DNA from: Kitasatospora indigofera
GTDB lineage: Bacteria > Actinomycetota > Actinomycetes > Streptomycetales > Streptomycetaceae
Reading direction: 5' to 3'
Length of the DNA stretch: 52,883 nucleotides
Assembly (NCBI RefSeq): GCF_014655955.1
Contig: NZ_BNBO01000060.1
Location: forward strand, 1 to 52,883
Program-made: the position numbers and the translations under genes
The notes under the pieces: generated by a model
Seen by the model: the letters and a program-made list of their open reading frames with translations, nothing else
The model's database searches: none
Told to the model about the DNA's origin: nothing
In this document: positions 8,707-16,257 of the stretch, piece by piece
Layout of the letters: each line of letters begins with the position of its first letter
Position numbering within the stretch: the first letter of the stretch is position 1

Positions 8707-9203
8707 CGCGGCCCGCCTTCCGTCCCGGGCCGCTCCGCGGGGGCGGGGCCGGAGGTGCCGCGCGCGCCGGGGGCGTCCGAGGCCTCCGGCGCGCCCGGCG
8801 CGTCGGACGGGACGGGGGCGCCCGACGGGCCGGACGCGCGGTCGCCCAGGAGGTCGCGCAGCATCCGCTCGTCCTCGTCCGACAGGTCGGAGACGAAGCG
8901 CGCCAGTACGGTGGAGCGGTCGGACCCGCGCTCCAGCTCGGTGCGCATCCGGCGGGCGGCCAGGCCGGCCGGGTCCTGGACGGTCGGGACGTAGGCGTAC
9001 GCCCGGCCCGCCCTGGTCCGTTCGACCGTCCCCTTCTCGTGCAGCCGGGCGAGGATCGTGGCGACCGTGGTCCGGGCGAGCCCGGTGCCGAGGGCGGCCT
9101 GGACGTCCTGCGGGGTCAGCGGGTGATCCGCAGCCCAGAGGGCCACCAGGACCTGGGCCTCCAGCTCCCCGGAGGAGCGACGGGCCGACGGCGCTGCACT
9201 CAT
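8703..9203 (-). CDS. BlaI/MecI/CopY family transcriptional repressor
   Basis: BlaI-family repressors bind dyads as dimers and are released when cleaved by the partner protease. The 166-residue product has the family winged helix in its first 80 residues (ELEAQVLVALWAADHPLTPQ, TTVATILARLHEKGTVERTR) and the dimerisation part to about 125. The C-terminal 40 residues are a low-complexity Ala/Pro/Gly/Ser tail built from short repeats, absent from typical BlaI. ATG at 9203 is followed directly upstream by two palindromes at 9228-9265, which are probably its own operators. It forms an operon with the M56 peptidase. Confidence 0.92.
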   Translation of the reverse strand: MSAAPSARRSSGELEAQVLVALWAADHPLTPQDVQAALGTGLARTTVATILARLHEKGTVERTRAGRAYAYVPTVQDPAGLAARRMRTELERGSDRSTVLARFVSDLSDEDERMLRDLLGDRASGPSGAPVPSDAPGAPEASDAPGARGTSGPAPAERPGTEGGPR

Positions 9204-9227
9204 GTCAACGTTTCCTCCCGCTGTCGT

Positions 9228-9265
9228 CTACAGTCCTGTAGACCGTCTACGTCACTGTAGACGGT
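9228..9265. promoter_or_regulatory. Two adjacent perfect palindromes, probable BlaI operators
   Basis: CTACAGTCCTGTAG (9228-9241) is a perfect 6-2-6 dyad. It is followed immediately by ACCGTCTAC-N6-GTAGACGGT (9242-9265), a perfect 9-6-9 dyad. Both contain the TAC/GTA half-sites typical of BlaI-family operators. They lie between the blaI-like start (9203, minus) and the dedA-like start (9316, plus), so they could control both directions. Confidence 0.7.
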
Positions 9266-9315
9266 CCGAGCGCGACCCGCAGGGCCGCCCCCAACGTACG
9301 GGAGGTCCGCCCGCC

Positions 9316-10062
9316 GTGTTCGAGTCGTCCGTCGCCACCTGGTCCGCCGCACAGGCGCAGGCCCTGGCAGAGCACGCCCGGAGCCTCCCGGCCCCGGCCC
9401 TCCCCGGTCCTGGGGGCCACCAGGCGCTGGCGGTGAACCTGCTGGACGCCTCCTCCCTGCTGGCCGCCTTCGGGGCCCTGGGCATCGCGGTCGTCCTGTT
9501 CGCCGAGACCGGCCTGCTGGTCGGCTTCTTCCTGCCCGGCGACTCCCTGCTCTTCACCGCGGGCCTGCTCTGCGTCCCCGGCGCCACCGACGGCCCCCGG
9601 CTCCAGCTCTACCAGGTGATCCCGGCCGCCGTGTTCGGCGCACTGGTGGGGGCCCAGGTCGGCTACCTGATCGGCCGCCAGGGCGGGCACGCCCTGCTGC
9701 GCCGGTCGAACAGCAGGAGCCTGCACCACGGCGTCGAACGCGCCGAGGAGCTGCTGGTCCGGTACGGCTACGGCAAGGCGATCGTGCTGGCCCGGTTCAT
9801 CCCCGTGGTGCGCACCGTGCTCAACCCGCTCTGCGGCGTCCTCGACGTGCCGCTGCGCACCTTCACCCTCTGGCAGGTGGTGGGCGGCACCGTGTGGGCC
9901 GTCGGGGTGACGATGGCCGGATACGCCCTCGGATCGTCCGTGCCGGATATCGACCGTTATCTGCTACCCATCATCGGTCTGGTAGTAGTTGTCTCCGTGA
10001 TTCCCATTGTTCTTGAACTGTTCCGCGCCCGTAAGGGGCGCCGTGGCGGAGGTGACGAGTGA
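9316..10062 (+). CDS. DedA family membrane protein
   Basis: DedA/VTT proteins are multi-span membrane proteins, some of which flip undecaprenyl phosphate or phospholipids. The 248-residue product carries the family motifs FAETGLLVGFFLPGDSLLFTAG and, later, RFIPVVRTVLNPLCGVLDVP, plus a C-terminal helix. GTG at 9316 is preferred because GGGAGG lies about 11 bp upstream; the frame also continues to 9202. Its stop overlaps the start of the PAP2 gene by 4 bp, so the two are translationally coupled. The pairing suggests lipid carrier recycling. Control by the BlaI-type operators upstream is possible. Confidence 0.9.
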   Translation: MFESSVATWSAAQAQALAEHARSLPAPALPGPGGHQALAVNLLDASSLLAAFGALGIAVVLFAETGLLVGFFLPGDSLLFTAGLLCVPGATDGPRLQLYQVIPAAVFGALVGAQVGYLIGRQGGHALLRRSNSRSLHHGVERAEELLVRYGYGKAIVLARFIPVVRTVLNPLCGVLDVPLRTFTLWQVVGGTVWAVGVTMAGYALGSSVPDIDRYLLPIIGLVVVVSVIPIVLELFRARKGRRGGGDE

Positions 10063-10772
10063 CCGCCACCGTGCCCCCGGGGCTCCCGGCCGGGCCGCGC
10101 GCCCTGCTCGCCTACGACGGCAGCGGCATCGACGGCGGCCTCTACAGCCGGGTCGTCGGCTGGGCCGACCGCGCCCCGCACTGGCTGGACGAGCTGGTCA
10201 AGGTCTGGTCGGCGGTCGGGCTCGGCCTGTTCGCGCTGCTCATGCTGTACGCCTGGTGGCGGGCCCGCGGCGCCGACTCCGTGGTGCTGGCCCGGGTGCT
10301 GGCCTCGCCGTTCGTCGTGATCGTGGCGTACCTGGTCAACTCCGTGTTCAAGAGCCTGGTGGAGGAGGTCCGCCCCTGTGCGCAGATCGCCGGCACCGTC
10401 TCGCTGGAGACCTGCCCGGGCGCCGGTGACTGGTCCTTCCCCAGCAACCACACGGTGATCGCCTTCGCGGCCGCCGCCGCGCTCTGGTTCGCCTTCCGCG
10501 GGCTCGGCCTGACCGCGCTGGCCTGGACCGGCTGGGTCGCGGCCGCCCTGATGGGCCTGTCCCGGGTCTGGGTGGGGGTGCACTACCCGCACGACGTGCT
10601 GGTCGGCGCGCTGGTCGGCACCGCCGTCGGCGTGCCGCTCGCGCTGGCGGCCGGCCGGGCCGCCCCGCTGGTGGACCGGGGGCGGGCGGGGCCGCTCGGG
10701 GCGCTGCTGGGTGCCGGTCCGGCCGGTCCTGGCATGCCCCGCGAGACCCCGGCGCGGATGCCGGCGGACTGA
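10059..10772 (+). CDS. PAP2-type membrane phosphatase
   Basis: PAP2 enzymes dephosphorylate lipid phosphates such as undecaprenyl diphosphate or phosphatidic acid. All three active-site signatures are present in the 237-residue protein: K98-x6-R105-P106, P128-S-N-H131, and S168-R-x5-H175 followed by D179. Hydrophobic segments surround them. It overlaps the dedA-like stop by 4 bp. The pair would suit recycling of undecaprenyl carriers: phosphatase plus flippase-like protein. The exact substrate cannot be told from sequence. Confidence 0.9.
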   Translation: MTATVPPGLPAGPRALLAYDGSGIDGGLYSRVVGWADRAPHWLDELVKVWSAVGLGLFALLMLYAWWRARGADSVVLARVLASPFVVIVAYLVNSVFKSLVEEVRPCAQIAGTVSLETCPGAGDWSFPSNHTVIAFAAAAALWFAFRGLGLTALAWTGWVAAALMGLSRVWVGVHYPHDVLVGALVGTAVGVPLALAAGRAAPLVDRGRAGPLGALLGAGPAGPGMPRETPARMPAD

Positions 10773-10894
10773 CCGGGACGGTCGTCCGCCACTCTTGTGC
10801 GGCCGGGCCGGCGGGGAGAGCATGTGAGCCGGGCGAGGGCCCCCGAACACCGGGGTCCACGCCCGGCTCTGTCGTTCCAGCGGAGGGATGCGCC

Positions 10895-11407
10895 ATGCCG
10901 TACCGGCTCGACATCACGCAGGGCGAATGGCCCGCCGAGGAGTTCCGCAAGGGCGTCGAAGGCATCCTGGCCGAGAGCATGGTGCTCACCCTGGCCACCG
11001 CCGGTCCCGAGCGCGGGCCGCACGCCAACCTGGCCTTCTTCGCCTACGACGAGGACCTCGTCCTCTACTACGTCAGCGAGCGCTCGACCAGGCACAGCCG
11101 CCACCTGGCGGAGGAGGCGAGAGCCGCCGCCACCGTCTTCCTGCCGCCCCCGGTCTTCGGCGAGCAGCTGCGCGGGGTCCAGCTGACCGGAAGCGCCTGC
11201 GAGGCGTGGGGCCGGCAGGCGGAGGCGGCCCTCGCCGCGTACCAGGGCCGCTACCCCTCGTTCGCCCAGGACCCGGAGGTCCGGGAGCAGTTCCTGACCG
11301 GCGCCGGGGCCGCGGCGCTCTACCGCTTCCAGGTGGAGGAGCTGACGGCGGTGGACGAGCCGCACTTCGGGCGGCGCAACTACCTGCGGGCGACGGTTCT
11401 GCGCTGA
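10895..11407 (+). CDS. Pyridoxamine 5'-phosphate oxidase-like flavin-binding protein
   Basis: The 170-residue protein has the split-barrel fold pattern of the PNPOx-like superfamily. Visible features are VLTLATAGPERGPHANLAFFAYDEDLVLYYVSE in the first half (quoted here as TLATAG and LYYVSE) and a C-terminal YRFQVEELTAVD. Such proteins bind FMN, F420 or heme and reduce or sequester small molecules; true pyridoxine synthesis is unlikely without more specific motifs. ATG at 10895 has GGAGGG upstream. It appears monocistronic and is followed by an 8-bp tandem-repeat tract. Confidence 0.8.
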   Translation: MPYRLDITQGEWPAEEFRKGVEGILAESMVLTLATAGPERGPHANLAFFAYDEDLVLYYVSERSTRHSRHLAEEARAAATVFLPPPVFGEQLRGVQLTGSACEAWGRQAEAALAAYQGRYPSFAQDPEVREQFLTGAGAAALYRFQVEELTAVDEPHFGRRNYLRATVLR

Positions 11408-11437
11408 GGCCGGGCGGGCGCGGGGCCGCGGGCCGGA

Positions 11438-11491
11438 CGATCCGCCGATCCGCCGATCCGCCCGTCCGCCCGTCCGCCGATCCGCCGATCC
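11438..11491. repeat. 8-bp tandem repeat (about 6.7 copies)
   Basis: The tract reads CGATCCGC three times, CCGTCCGC twice, CGATCCGC once and then a partial copy. It begins 30 bp after the stop of the flavoprotein gene. No protein or terminator function is visible. It is one of several short-unit tracts found at gene ends in this window. Confidence 0.8.
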
Positions 11492-11551
11492 CGGGCCGGC
11501 CGGCCCGGCCGGGGTGTCCGCGGGCTCCGGCGAACCCGGTGATCAAGGGCG

Positions 11552-11567
11552 TGTTGTCTGTACAACT
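11552..11567. promoter_or_regulatory. Predicted phosphonate-regulon operator, site 1
   Basis: TGTTGTCTGTACAACT has the architecture (A/T)GTTG-N6-CAACT shared with sites at 20557, 29812 and 32607. The core GTTGTCTGTACAAC is itself a dyad. It sits 70 bp upstream of the FAD oxidase start. The GntR protein encoded at 30027 is the most likely ligand, an inference from location. Confidence 0.6.
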
Positions 11568-11617
11568 TTCTGGGCCATTCACCTGCGCGCCGCGATTCGG
11601 ACCCCTCGCGGCCACCT

Positions 11618-11633
11618 CCAGGCGACAGCCTGG
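11618..11633. promoter_or_regulatory. Small inverted repeat before the FAD oxidase start
   Basis: CCAGGC-GACA-GCCTGG is a perfect 6-4-6 repeat ending 4 bp before the ATG at 11638. No Shine-Dalgarno sequence is visible here. It may be a hairpin that limits initiation, or simply chance. Confidence 0.3.
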
Positions 11634-11637
11634 CCGC

Positions 11638-12759
11638 ATGAGAATCATCGTTGTAGGAGCAGGCGTCCTGGGCAGCATGCACGCCTGGCAGGCCGTCGAG
11701 CGCGGCCACGAGGTCGTCCACCTGGAGCGCGAGGCCGAGGCGCGCGGCGCGTCCGTCCGCAACTTCGGGCTGGTCTGGGTCAGCGGCCGGGCCGCCGGCG
11801 AGGAACTCGCCACCGCACTGCGCGCCCGCGAACTGTGGGAGCGGATCGGCGAGCGGGTGCCCGCACTCGGGTTCCGCGCCAACGGCTCGCTCACCGCGAT
11901 CCGGACCGAGGCCGAACTGGCCGTCGCCGAGCACGCCACCACCCTGCCCGACGCCGCCGCCCGCGGCTACCGCCTGCTCGACCCGGCGGAGACCAAGGCC
12001 GCCAACCCCGCCCTGCGCGGCAAGCTGCTCGGCGCCCTGTGGTGCGGCCAGGACGGCGCCGTCGAGCCCCGGACCGCCCAGCCCGCGCTGCGCGCGGCCC
12101 TGCAGGCCACCGGTCGCTACACCTTCCTGCCCGGACGGGAGGTGCGCGAGGTGATCGGCGAGAACGCCGTCCGCGACGACCACGGCGACGTGCACACCGG
12201 TGACCTGGTGATCCTCTGCACCGGCGCCTGGACCGGCGGCCTGATCCGTGAACTCGCCCCCGAACTGCCGGTGCGCCGCGTCCGGCTGCAGATGATGCAG
12301 ACCGACCCGCTGGACGAGCCGCTCACCACCTCCGTCGCCGACGGCGACAGCTTCCGCTACTACCCCGCCTTCGCCGGTGACGCGCTGGAGCAGCTCAAGA
12401 GCGTCCAGCCGCAGCCGCCGGTCGCCGCCGAGCACAAGATGCAGCTGCTGATGGTCCAGCGCCAGGACGGCGGCCTGACCATCGGCGACACCCACGAGTA
12501 CGAGCACCCCTTCGCCTTCGACGTCGACGAGGCGCCGTACGAGCACCTCGTCTCCGTCGCCGAGGAGCTGCTCGGCCGGCGGCTGCCCCGGATCCGCCGC
12601 CGCTGGGCCGGCGTCTACGCCCAGTGCACCGACAGCTCCCGGGTGGTCCACCGCGAGCAGCTGCGCGACGGCGTCTGGCTGGTCACCGGCCCCGGCGGGC
12701 GCGGCATGACCTGCTCGCCGGCCATCGCCGAGACCACCGCGGACCTCGCCGGCCTCTGA
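11638..12759 (+). CDS. FAD-dependent oxidoreductase, TIGR03364-like (aminophosphonate oxidase family)
   Basis: The 373-residue protein is of the glycine-oxidase/DAO type. It has the FAD-binding motif GAGVLG (7-12), an acidic residue closing the second strand (HLERE), and a C-terminal GPGGRGMTCSPAIAE loop. It resembles the TIGR03364 group, which is regularly encoded beside phosphonatase-like hydrolases and is thought to oxidise 2-aminoethylphosphonate or its N-methyl or hydroxy derivatives to the aldehyde. The next gene is exactly such a hydrolase, 71 bp downstream. I place the start at ATG 11638 from the nucleotide FAD motif; no clear ribosome-binding site precedes it. Operator site 1 lies 70 bp upstream. 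Substrate identity is inferred from family and context. Confidence 0.85.
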   Translation: MRIIVVGAGVLGSMHAWQAVERGHEVVHLEREAEARGASVRNFGLVWVSGRAAGEELATALRARELWERIGERVPALGFRANGSLTAIRTEAELAVAEHATTLPDAAARGYRLLDPAETKAANPALRGKLLGALWCGQDGAVEPRTAQPALRAALQATGRYTFLPGREVREVIGENAVRDDHGDVHTGDLVILCTGAWTGGLIRELAPELPVRRVRLQMMQTDPLDEPLTTSVADGDSFRYYPAFAGDALEQLKSVQPQPPVAAEHKMQLLMVQRQDGGLTIGDTHEYEHPFAFDVDEAPYEHLVSVAEELLGRRLPRIRRRWAGVYAQCTDSSRVVHREQLRDGVWLVTGPGGRGMTCSPAIAETTADLAGL

Positions 12760-12830
12760 GGCCCGCCCCCGCACCCCGCCCGGCCTGCCCCCTCGCACCC
12801 GAACGCACCGATCCTTAAGGAATCCTGACC

Positions 12831-13508
12831 ATGAGCACCGACATCCGTCTGGTCGTCCTCGACATGGCCGGCACCACCGTCGCCGACGACGGCCTGGTCG
12901 AGCTGGCCTTCCGTTCCGCCGCCGCCGCCCTCGGGGTCGAGGCCGACAGCCCCGAGCACCGGCGCATGCTGGAGCACGTCCACGCCACCATGGGCGAGTC
13001 CAAGATCTCGGTCTTCCGGCACCTCTTCGGCGAGGAGGAGAAGGCCCAGCGCGCCAACCTCGCCTTCGAGGAGGCCTACCACGACCTGGTCGGCGCCGGG
13101 CACTGCGCCGCCATCCCCGGCGCCGCCGAGGCCATCGCCGAACTCCGCGGCCAGGGCCGGAAGGTGGTCCTCACCACCGGCTTCTCCCGCGCCACCCAGG
13201 ACAGCATCCTGAACGCCCTCGGCTGGCAGAGCATCGCCGACCTCACCCTCTGCCCGGCCGAGGCCGGCCGCGGCCGCCCCTACCCGGACATGGTGCTCAC
13301 CGCGCTGCTCCGCACCGGTACCGACTCCGTCCGGCAGATCGCCGTCGCCGGCGACACCGGCTACGACATGCTCACCGGCACCCGCTCCGGCGCCCCGGTC
13401 GTCGCGGGCGTCCTCACCGGCGCGCACGGTGAGGAGCGGCTGCGCGCGGACGGCGCGACCCACGTCCTGGCCTCGATCACCGAGCTGCCGAAGCTGATCG
13501 CGGGCTGA
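12831..13508 (+). CDS. Phosphonatase-like HAD hydrolase, TIGR03351-like
   Basis: This 225-residue HAD protein shows the marks that set phosphonoacetaldehyde hydrolase (PhnX) and its TIGR03351 relatives apart from other HAD enzymes. The nucleophile motif is D11-M-A-G-T15 rather than DxDGT. A cap-domain lysine, K58 in TMGESK, matches the Schiff-base lysine. An arginine, R149 in GRGRPYPD, replaces the usual lysine. GDTGYD (174-179) is motif IV. It would cleave the C-P bond of phosphonoacetaldehyde, or of a hydroxylated analogue, to an aldehyde and phosphate. ATG at 12831 has AAGGA upstream. It follows the FAD oxidase, which would make its substrate. Its last codons lie inside an 11-bp tandem repeat. 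Confidence 0.9.
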   Translation: MSTDIRLVVLDMAGTTVADDGLVELAFRSAAAALGVEADSPEHRRMLEHVHATMGESKISVFRHLFGEEEKAQRANLAFEEAYHDLVGAGHCAAIPGAAEAIAELRGQGRKVVLTTGFSRATQDSILNALGWQSIADLTLCPAEAGRGRPYPDMVLTALLRTGTDSVRQIAVAGDTGYDMLTGTRSGAPVVAGVLTGAHGEERLRADGATHVLASITELPKLIAG

Positions 13509-13572
13509 TCGCGGGCTGCTCGCGGTTTGAGCGCGGGCTGCCCGCGGTTTGAGCGTGGGCTGAGCGTGGGCC
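13496..13572. repeat. 11-bp tandem repeat, seven copies, spanning the HAD stop codon
   Basis: Seven consecutive 11-mers start at 13496: GATCGCGGGCT twice, then degenerate copies such as GAGCGCGGGCT and GCCCGCGGTTT, ending GAGCGTGGGCC. The first copy encodes the last codons of the phosphonatase-like protein and its stop. The rest is non-coding. Confidence 0.85.
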
Positions 13573-13754
13573 GACGCAGCGGCGGGGCAGGGCGTCCGGG
13601 GGCGCCAGCCGTGCGACCCCGTCCGCCCGCGCCCGCCTCAGCCGCGGGAGGCCGGCTCGCGCTCCGTCCGGAACTCCGATCGGCTGCAGGTCGAAGCGCT
13701 GTCGCAGGCTGATCCCCTGTCCATGATCCGCGCCATGCGGAAGGAACTGCTGTG

Positions 13755-13967
13755 ATGAACAGGCACGTTGACCTGACCGGCGCTCTCTGCCGCACGTCCA
13801 GCCACAGCGACAACGGCGGCCGGTGCGTCGAGCTGGCGCCCGGCTTCCCGGGCGTGATGCCCGTCCGCGACTCCAAGGACCCCGAGGGGCCCGCCCGGGT
13901 GTTCCCCGCCGGCGCCTGGCAGGCGTTCGTGGCCGCCGCCGCACGCGGCGAGTCCGGCGCCGTCTGA
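13755..13967 (+). CDS. DUF397 domain protein
   Basis: DUF397 proteins are small, abundant actinomycete proteins, usually encoded directly after an XRE-type helix-turn-helix regulator and thought to act with it in morphological control. The 70-residue product has the family pattern RTSSHSDNGGRCVELAPG, PVRDSKDPEGP and a C-terminal AWQAFVAAAARGE. ATG at 13755 has AAGGA 9 bp upstream; GTG at 13752 is possible. The usual XRE partner is absent: the 240 bp upstream hold only the 11-bp repeat tract and no visible gene. A strong hairpin terminator follows. Confidence 0.88.
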   Translation: MNRHVDLTGALCRTSSHSDNGGRCVELAPGFPGVMPVRDSKDPEGPARVFPAGAWQAFVAAAARGESGAV

Positions 13968-13983
13968 GCGGACGGTCCACTGC

Positions 13984-14019
13984 GGAGCCCCGCCGTCCCT
14001 CCGAGGGCGGCGGGGCTCC
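13984..14019 (+). terminator. Hairpin terminator after the DUF397 gene
   Basis: GGAGCCCCGCCG (13984-13995) pairs with 14008-14019 over 12 bp. An inner CCCT/AGGG pairing extends the stem across a one-base bulge. It lies 16 bp after the DUF397 stop. Confidence 0.8.
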
Positions 14020-14059
14020 GGCGTGTCCGGGGGCGGGTTCGGGATTTCCCGAGCTTTTT

Positions 14060-14080
14060 GCTCTCAGTGAGAGCTAAAAT
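14060..14080 (+). promoter_or_regulatory. MarR operator palindrome overlapping a -10 element
   Basis: GCTCTCA-G-TGAGAGC (14060-14074) is a perfect dyad. It is followed at once by TAAAAT (14075-14080), a good -10 hexamer. The hexamer ends 6 bases before the ATG at 14087, so the transcript may begin at the start codon. MarR proteins usually repress their own operon through such dyads. Confidence 0.6.
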
Positions 14081-14086
14081 CGAGGT

Positions 14087-14542
14087 ATGGACGACTCGGC
14101 ACTCCCCGGCGACTTCGAAGGGCTGCTGGTCGGTATCAACCGGCTGGTGCGGCGCCGGCTCCGGCGTGGAGTGCCCGAGCCCCGGCTGCGCGGCGCGCAG
14201 GTCGAGTTGCTGCGGCTGGTCGGGGCCCGGCCGGGGCTGCGGGTCTCGGAGGCGGCCGAGGAGCTGCGGCTCGCCGGGAACTCGGTGTCGACGCTGGTCC
14301 GGCAGCTGATCGGGCTGGGGATGCTGAGCAGGGAGCCCGACCCGCAGGACGGCCGGGCGGCGCTGCTGCGCGTCACCCCGGCGGCGGCGGGCCGGCTGCG
14401 GGCCTGGGAGGAACGCCGGGCGGCGCTGCTGCGCGAACAGCTGGACCGGCTGTCGGAGGAGGACCGGGCCTCGCTCGCCGCGGCGCTGCCGGCGCTGCGC
14501 CGGCTGGCCGCCAACCTGCACGAGGAGGAGGCCGCGCGATGA
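14087..14542 (+). CDS. MarR family transcriptional regulator
   Basis: The 151-residue protein has the MarR winged helix: QVELLRLVGARPGLRVSEAA, ELRLAGNSVSTLVRQLIGLG and the wing REPDPQDGRAALLRVT. Helices for dimerisation flank it. The start at 14087 follows a -10-like TAAAAT at leaderless distance. GAGGT is present but too close to act as a normal ribosome-binding site. It overlaps the ABC ATPase gene by 4 bp (ATGA), so it is the first gene of a three-gene operon. It probably represses that operon and responds to a substrate of the exporter. Confidence 0.92.
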   Translation: MDDSALPGDFEGLLVGINRLVRRRLRRGVPEPRLRGAQVELLRLVGARPGLRVSEAAEELRLAGNSVSTLVRQLIGLGMLSREPDPQDGRAALLRVTPAAAGRLRAWEERRAALLREQLDRLSEEDRASLAAALPALRRLAANLHEEEAAR

Positions 14543-15402
14543 CCGACCGCACCGGCACGGACACCGCCGACGCGCTGAGCTGCACCGGCCTGGCGTACAG
14601 CTTCGGCGGGGCCAGAGCCGTCGACGGGGTGGACCTCACGGTCGCGCCGGGAGAGGTGTTCGGCCTGCTCGGCCCCAACGGCGCGGGCAAGACGACGGCG
14701 ATCCGGGCGATCACCACACTGCTGCCGGTGCCCGCCGGCATGGTCCAGGTCTTCGGCCTCGACGTGGCGCGGGAGCGGATGGCCGTCCGGCGGCTGCTCG
14801 GGTACGTCCCGCAGCAGCTCTCCGCCGACGCCAACCTGACCGGACGCGAGAACGTCGAACTGTTCGCCCGGGTCTACGACGTGCCGCGCCGCGAGCGCGC
14901 GCCGCGGATCGTCCAGGCGCTGGAGGCGGTGGGGCTCGGCGACGCCGCCGACCGGATGGCGGGGACGTACTCCGGCGGCATGGTCCGCCGGCTGGAGCTG
15001 GCCCAGGCCCTGGTCAGCGCCCCCCGGCTGCTCATCCTGGACGAGCCGACCATCGGGCTCGACCCGATCGCCCGCACCAGCGTCTGGGACCGCCTGACCG
15101 AGGTCCGCGCGGCGACCGGGATGACCGTGCTGGTCACCACCCACTACATGGACGAGGCGGACCAGTACTGCGACCGCCTCGCCCTGATGCACCGGGGCCG
15201 GGTCCGGGCGCTCGGCACGCCGGGCCGGCTCAAGGCCGAACTCGCCGACCGGCGGGCCCGGTCCGGCGAGGCGGACGGCCCGGCGCCCACCCTGGAGGAC
15301 GTCTTCCGGCACTTCGCCGGCAGCGGCCTCACCGACGAGCAGGCAGGAGGGGAGTTCCGCGATGTCCGCAACACCCGTCGTACCGCGTCCCGGGTCGGCT
15401 GA
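14539..15402 (+). CDS. ABC-2 type exporter, ATP-binding subunit
   Basis: The 287-residue protein has Walker A GPNGAGKT (45-52), a Q-loop in YVPQQ, the signature YSGGM and Walker B LLILDEPTIGLDP, then an H-loop (TTHYMDEAD). It resembles drug-resistance ATPases of the DrrA/CcmA type. It is coupled to the MarR gene by a 4-bp overlap and overlaps the permease gene by 41 bp. The last 30 or so residues are a poorly conserved tail translated over the permease start. The likely role is efflux of a drug or a natural product. The substrate is unknown. Confidence 0.93.
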   Translation: MTDRTGTDTADALSCTGLAYSFGGARAVDGVDLTVAPGEVFGLLGPNGAGKTTAIRAITTLLPVPAGMVQVFGLDVARERMAVRRLLGYVPQQLSADANLTGRENVELFARVYDVPRRERAPRIVQALEAVGLGDAADRMAGTYSGGMVRRLELAQALVSAPRLLILDEPTIGLDPIARTSVWDRLTEVRAATGMTVLVTTHYMDEADQYCDRLALMHRGRVRALGTPGRLKAELADRRARSGEADGPAPTLEDVFRHFAGSGLTDEQAGGEFRDVRNTRRTASRVG

Positions 15403-16222
15403 GAGCCCGGCCGCCCCGGCCGCCGGACTGCTCGGCGTCCCGCCGAGGGCCCGCCCCGGCTGGCGGGTCTTCCCCGCCCGGGTCGGCGCGATGTGCGTGG
15501 TCGAGCTGCAGAAACTGCGGCACGACCGCACCGAGCTGTACACCCGCGCCGTCCAGCCGGCCCTCTGGCTGCTGATCTTCGGCGAGACCTTCACCCGGCT
15601 GCACGTGATCCCGACCGGCGGCATCCCGTACCTGGACTACCTGGCGCCGGGGATCATCGCCCAGTCCGCGATGTTCATCGCGATCTTCTACGGGATCATG
15701 ATCATCTGGGAGCGCGACTCGGGCGTGCTCCCCAAACTCCTGGTCACCCCCACCCCGCACTCCGCCCTGGTGGCCGGCAAGGCCTTCGCCGCCGGGGTGA
15801 AGTCGGTGATCCAGGCCGTCGTGGTGATCCTCATCGCCGCCGTGCTCGGCGTCGCGATGACCTGGAACCCGCTGCGCCTGCTCGGGGTGGTGGTCGTGGT
15901 GGTGCTCGGATCGGCGTTCTTCTCCTGCCTCTCGATGTCCATCGCCGGCATCGTGCTCACCCGGGACCGCCTGATGGGCATCGGCCAGGCCATCACCATG
16001 CCGCTCTTCTTCGCCTCCAACGCCCTCTACCCCGTCGCCCTGATGCCGGGCTGGCTCCAGGCGGTCAGCAAGGTGAACCCGCTCAGCTACCAGGTCGACG
16101 CGCTGCGCGGCCTGCTGCTGGGCACCCCCTCCCACCTCTGGCTGGACTTCGGCGTGCTCATCCTCGCGGCCCTCGCCGGCATCGCCGCGGCCTCCTCCCT
16201 GATGGGGCGGCTGGCCCGCTGA
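15362..16222 (+). CDS. ABC-2 type exporter, permease subunit
   Basis: The 286-residue protein has about six membrane helices and the ABC-2 pattern: a DYLAPGIIAQSAMF segment near the middle of the first half, then SNALYPVALMPGWLQAVSKVNPLSY and a last helix at the C-terminus. It resembles DrrB-type permeases. The start ATG at 15362 lies inside the ATPase gene (41-bp overlap), preceded by GGAGGGGAG. With the ATPase it forms the full transporter of the MarR-controlled operon. Confidence 0.92.
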   Translation: MSATPVVPRPGSAESPAAPAAGLLGVPPRARPGWRVFPARVGAMCVVELQKLRHDRTELYTRAVQPALWLLIFGETFTRLHVIPTGGIPYLDYLAPGIIAQSAMFIAIFYGIMIIWERDSGVLPKLLVTPTPHSALVAGKAFAAGVKSVIQAVVVILIAAVLGVAMTWNPLRLLGVVVVVVLGSAFFSCLSMSIAGIVLTRDRLMGIGQAITMPLFFASNALYPVALMPGWLQAVSKVNPLSYQVDALRGLLLGTPSHLWLDFGVLILAALAGIAAASSLMGRLAR

Positions 16223-16257
16223 CCGGGCCCGCCCCGGCGCGCGGGCGGCCTGCGAGA

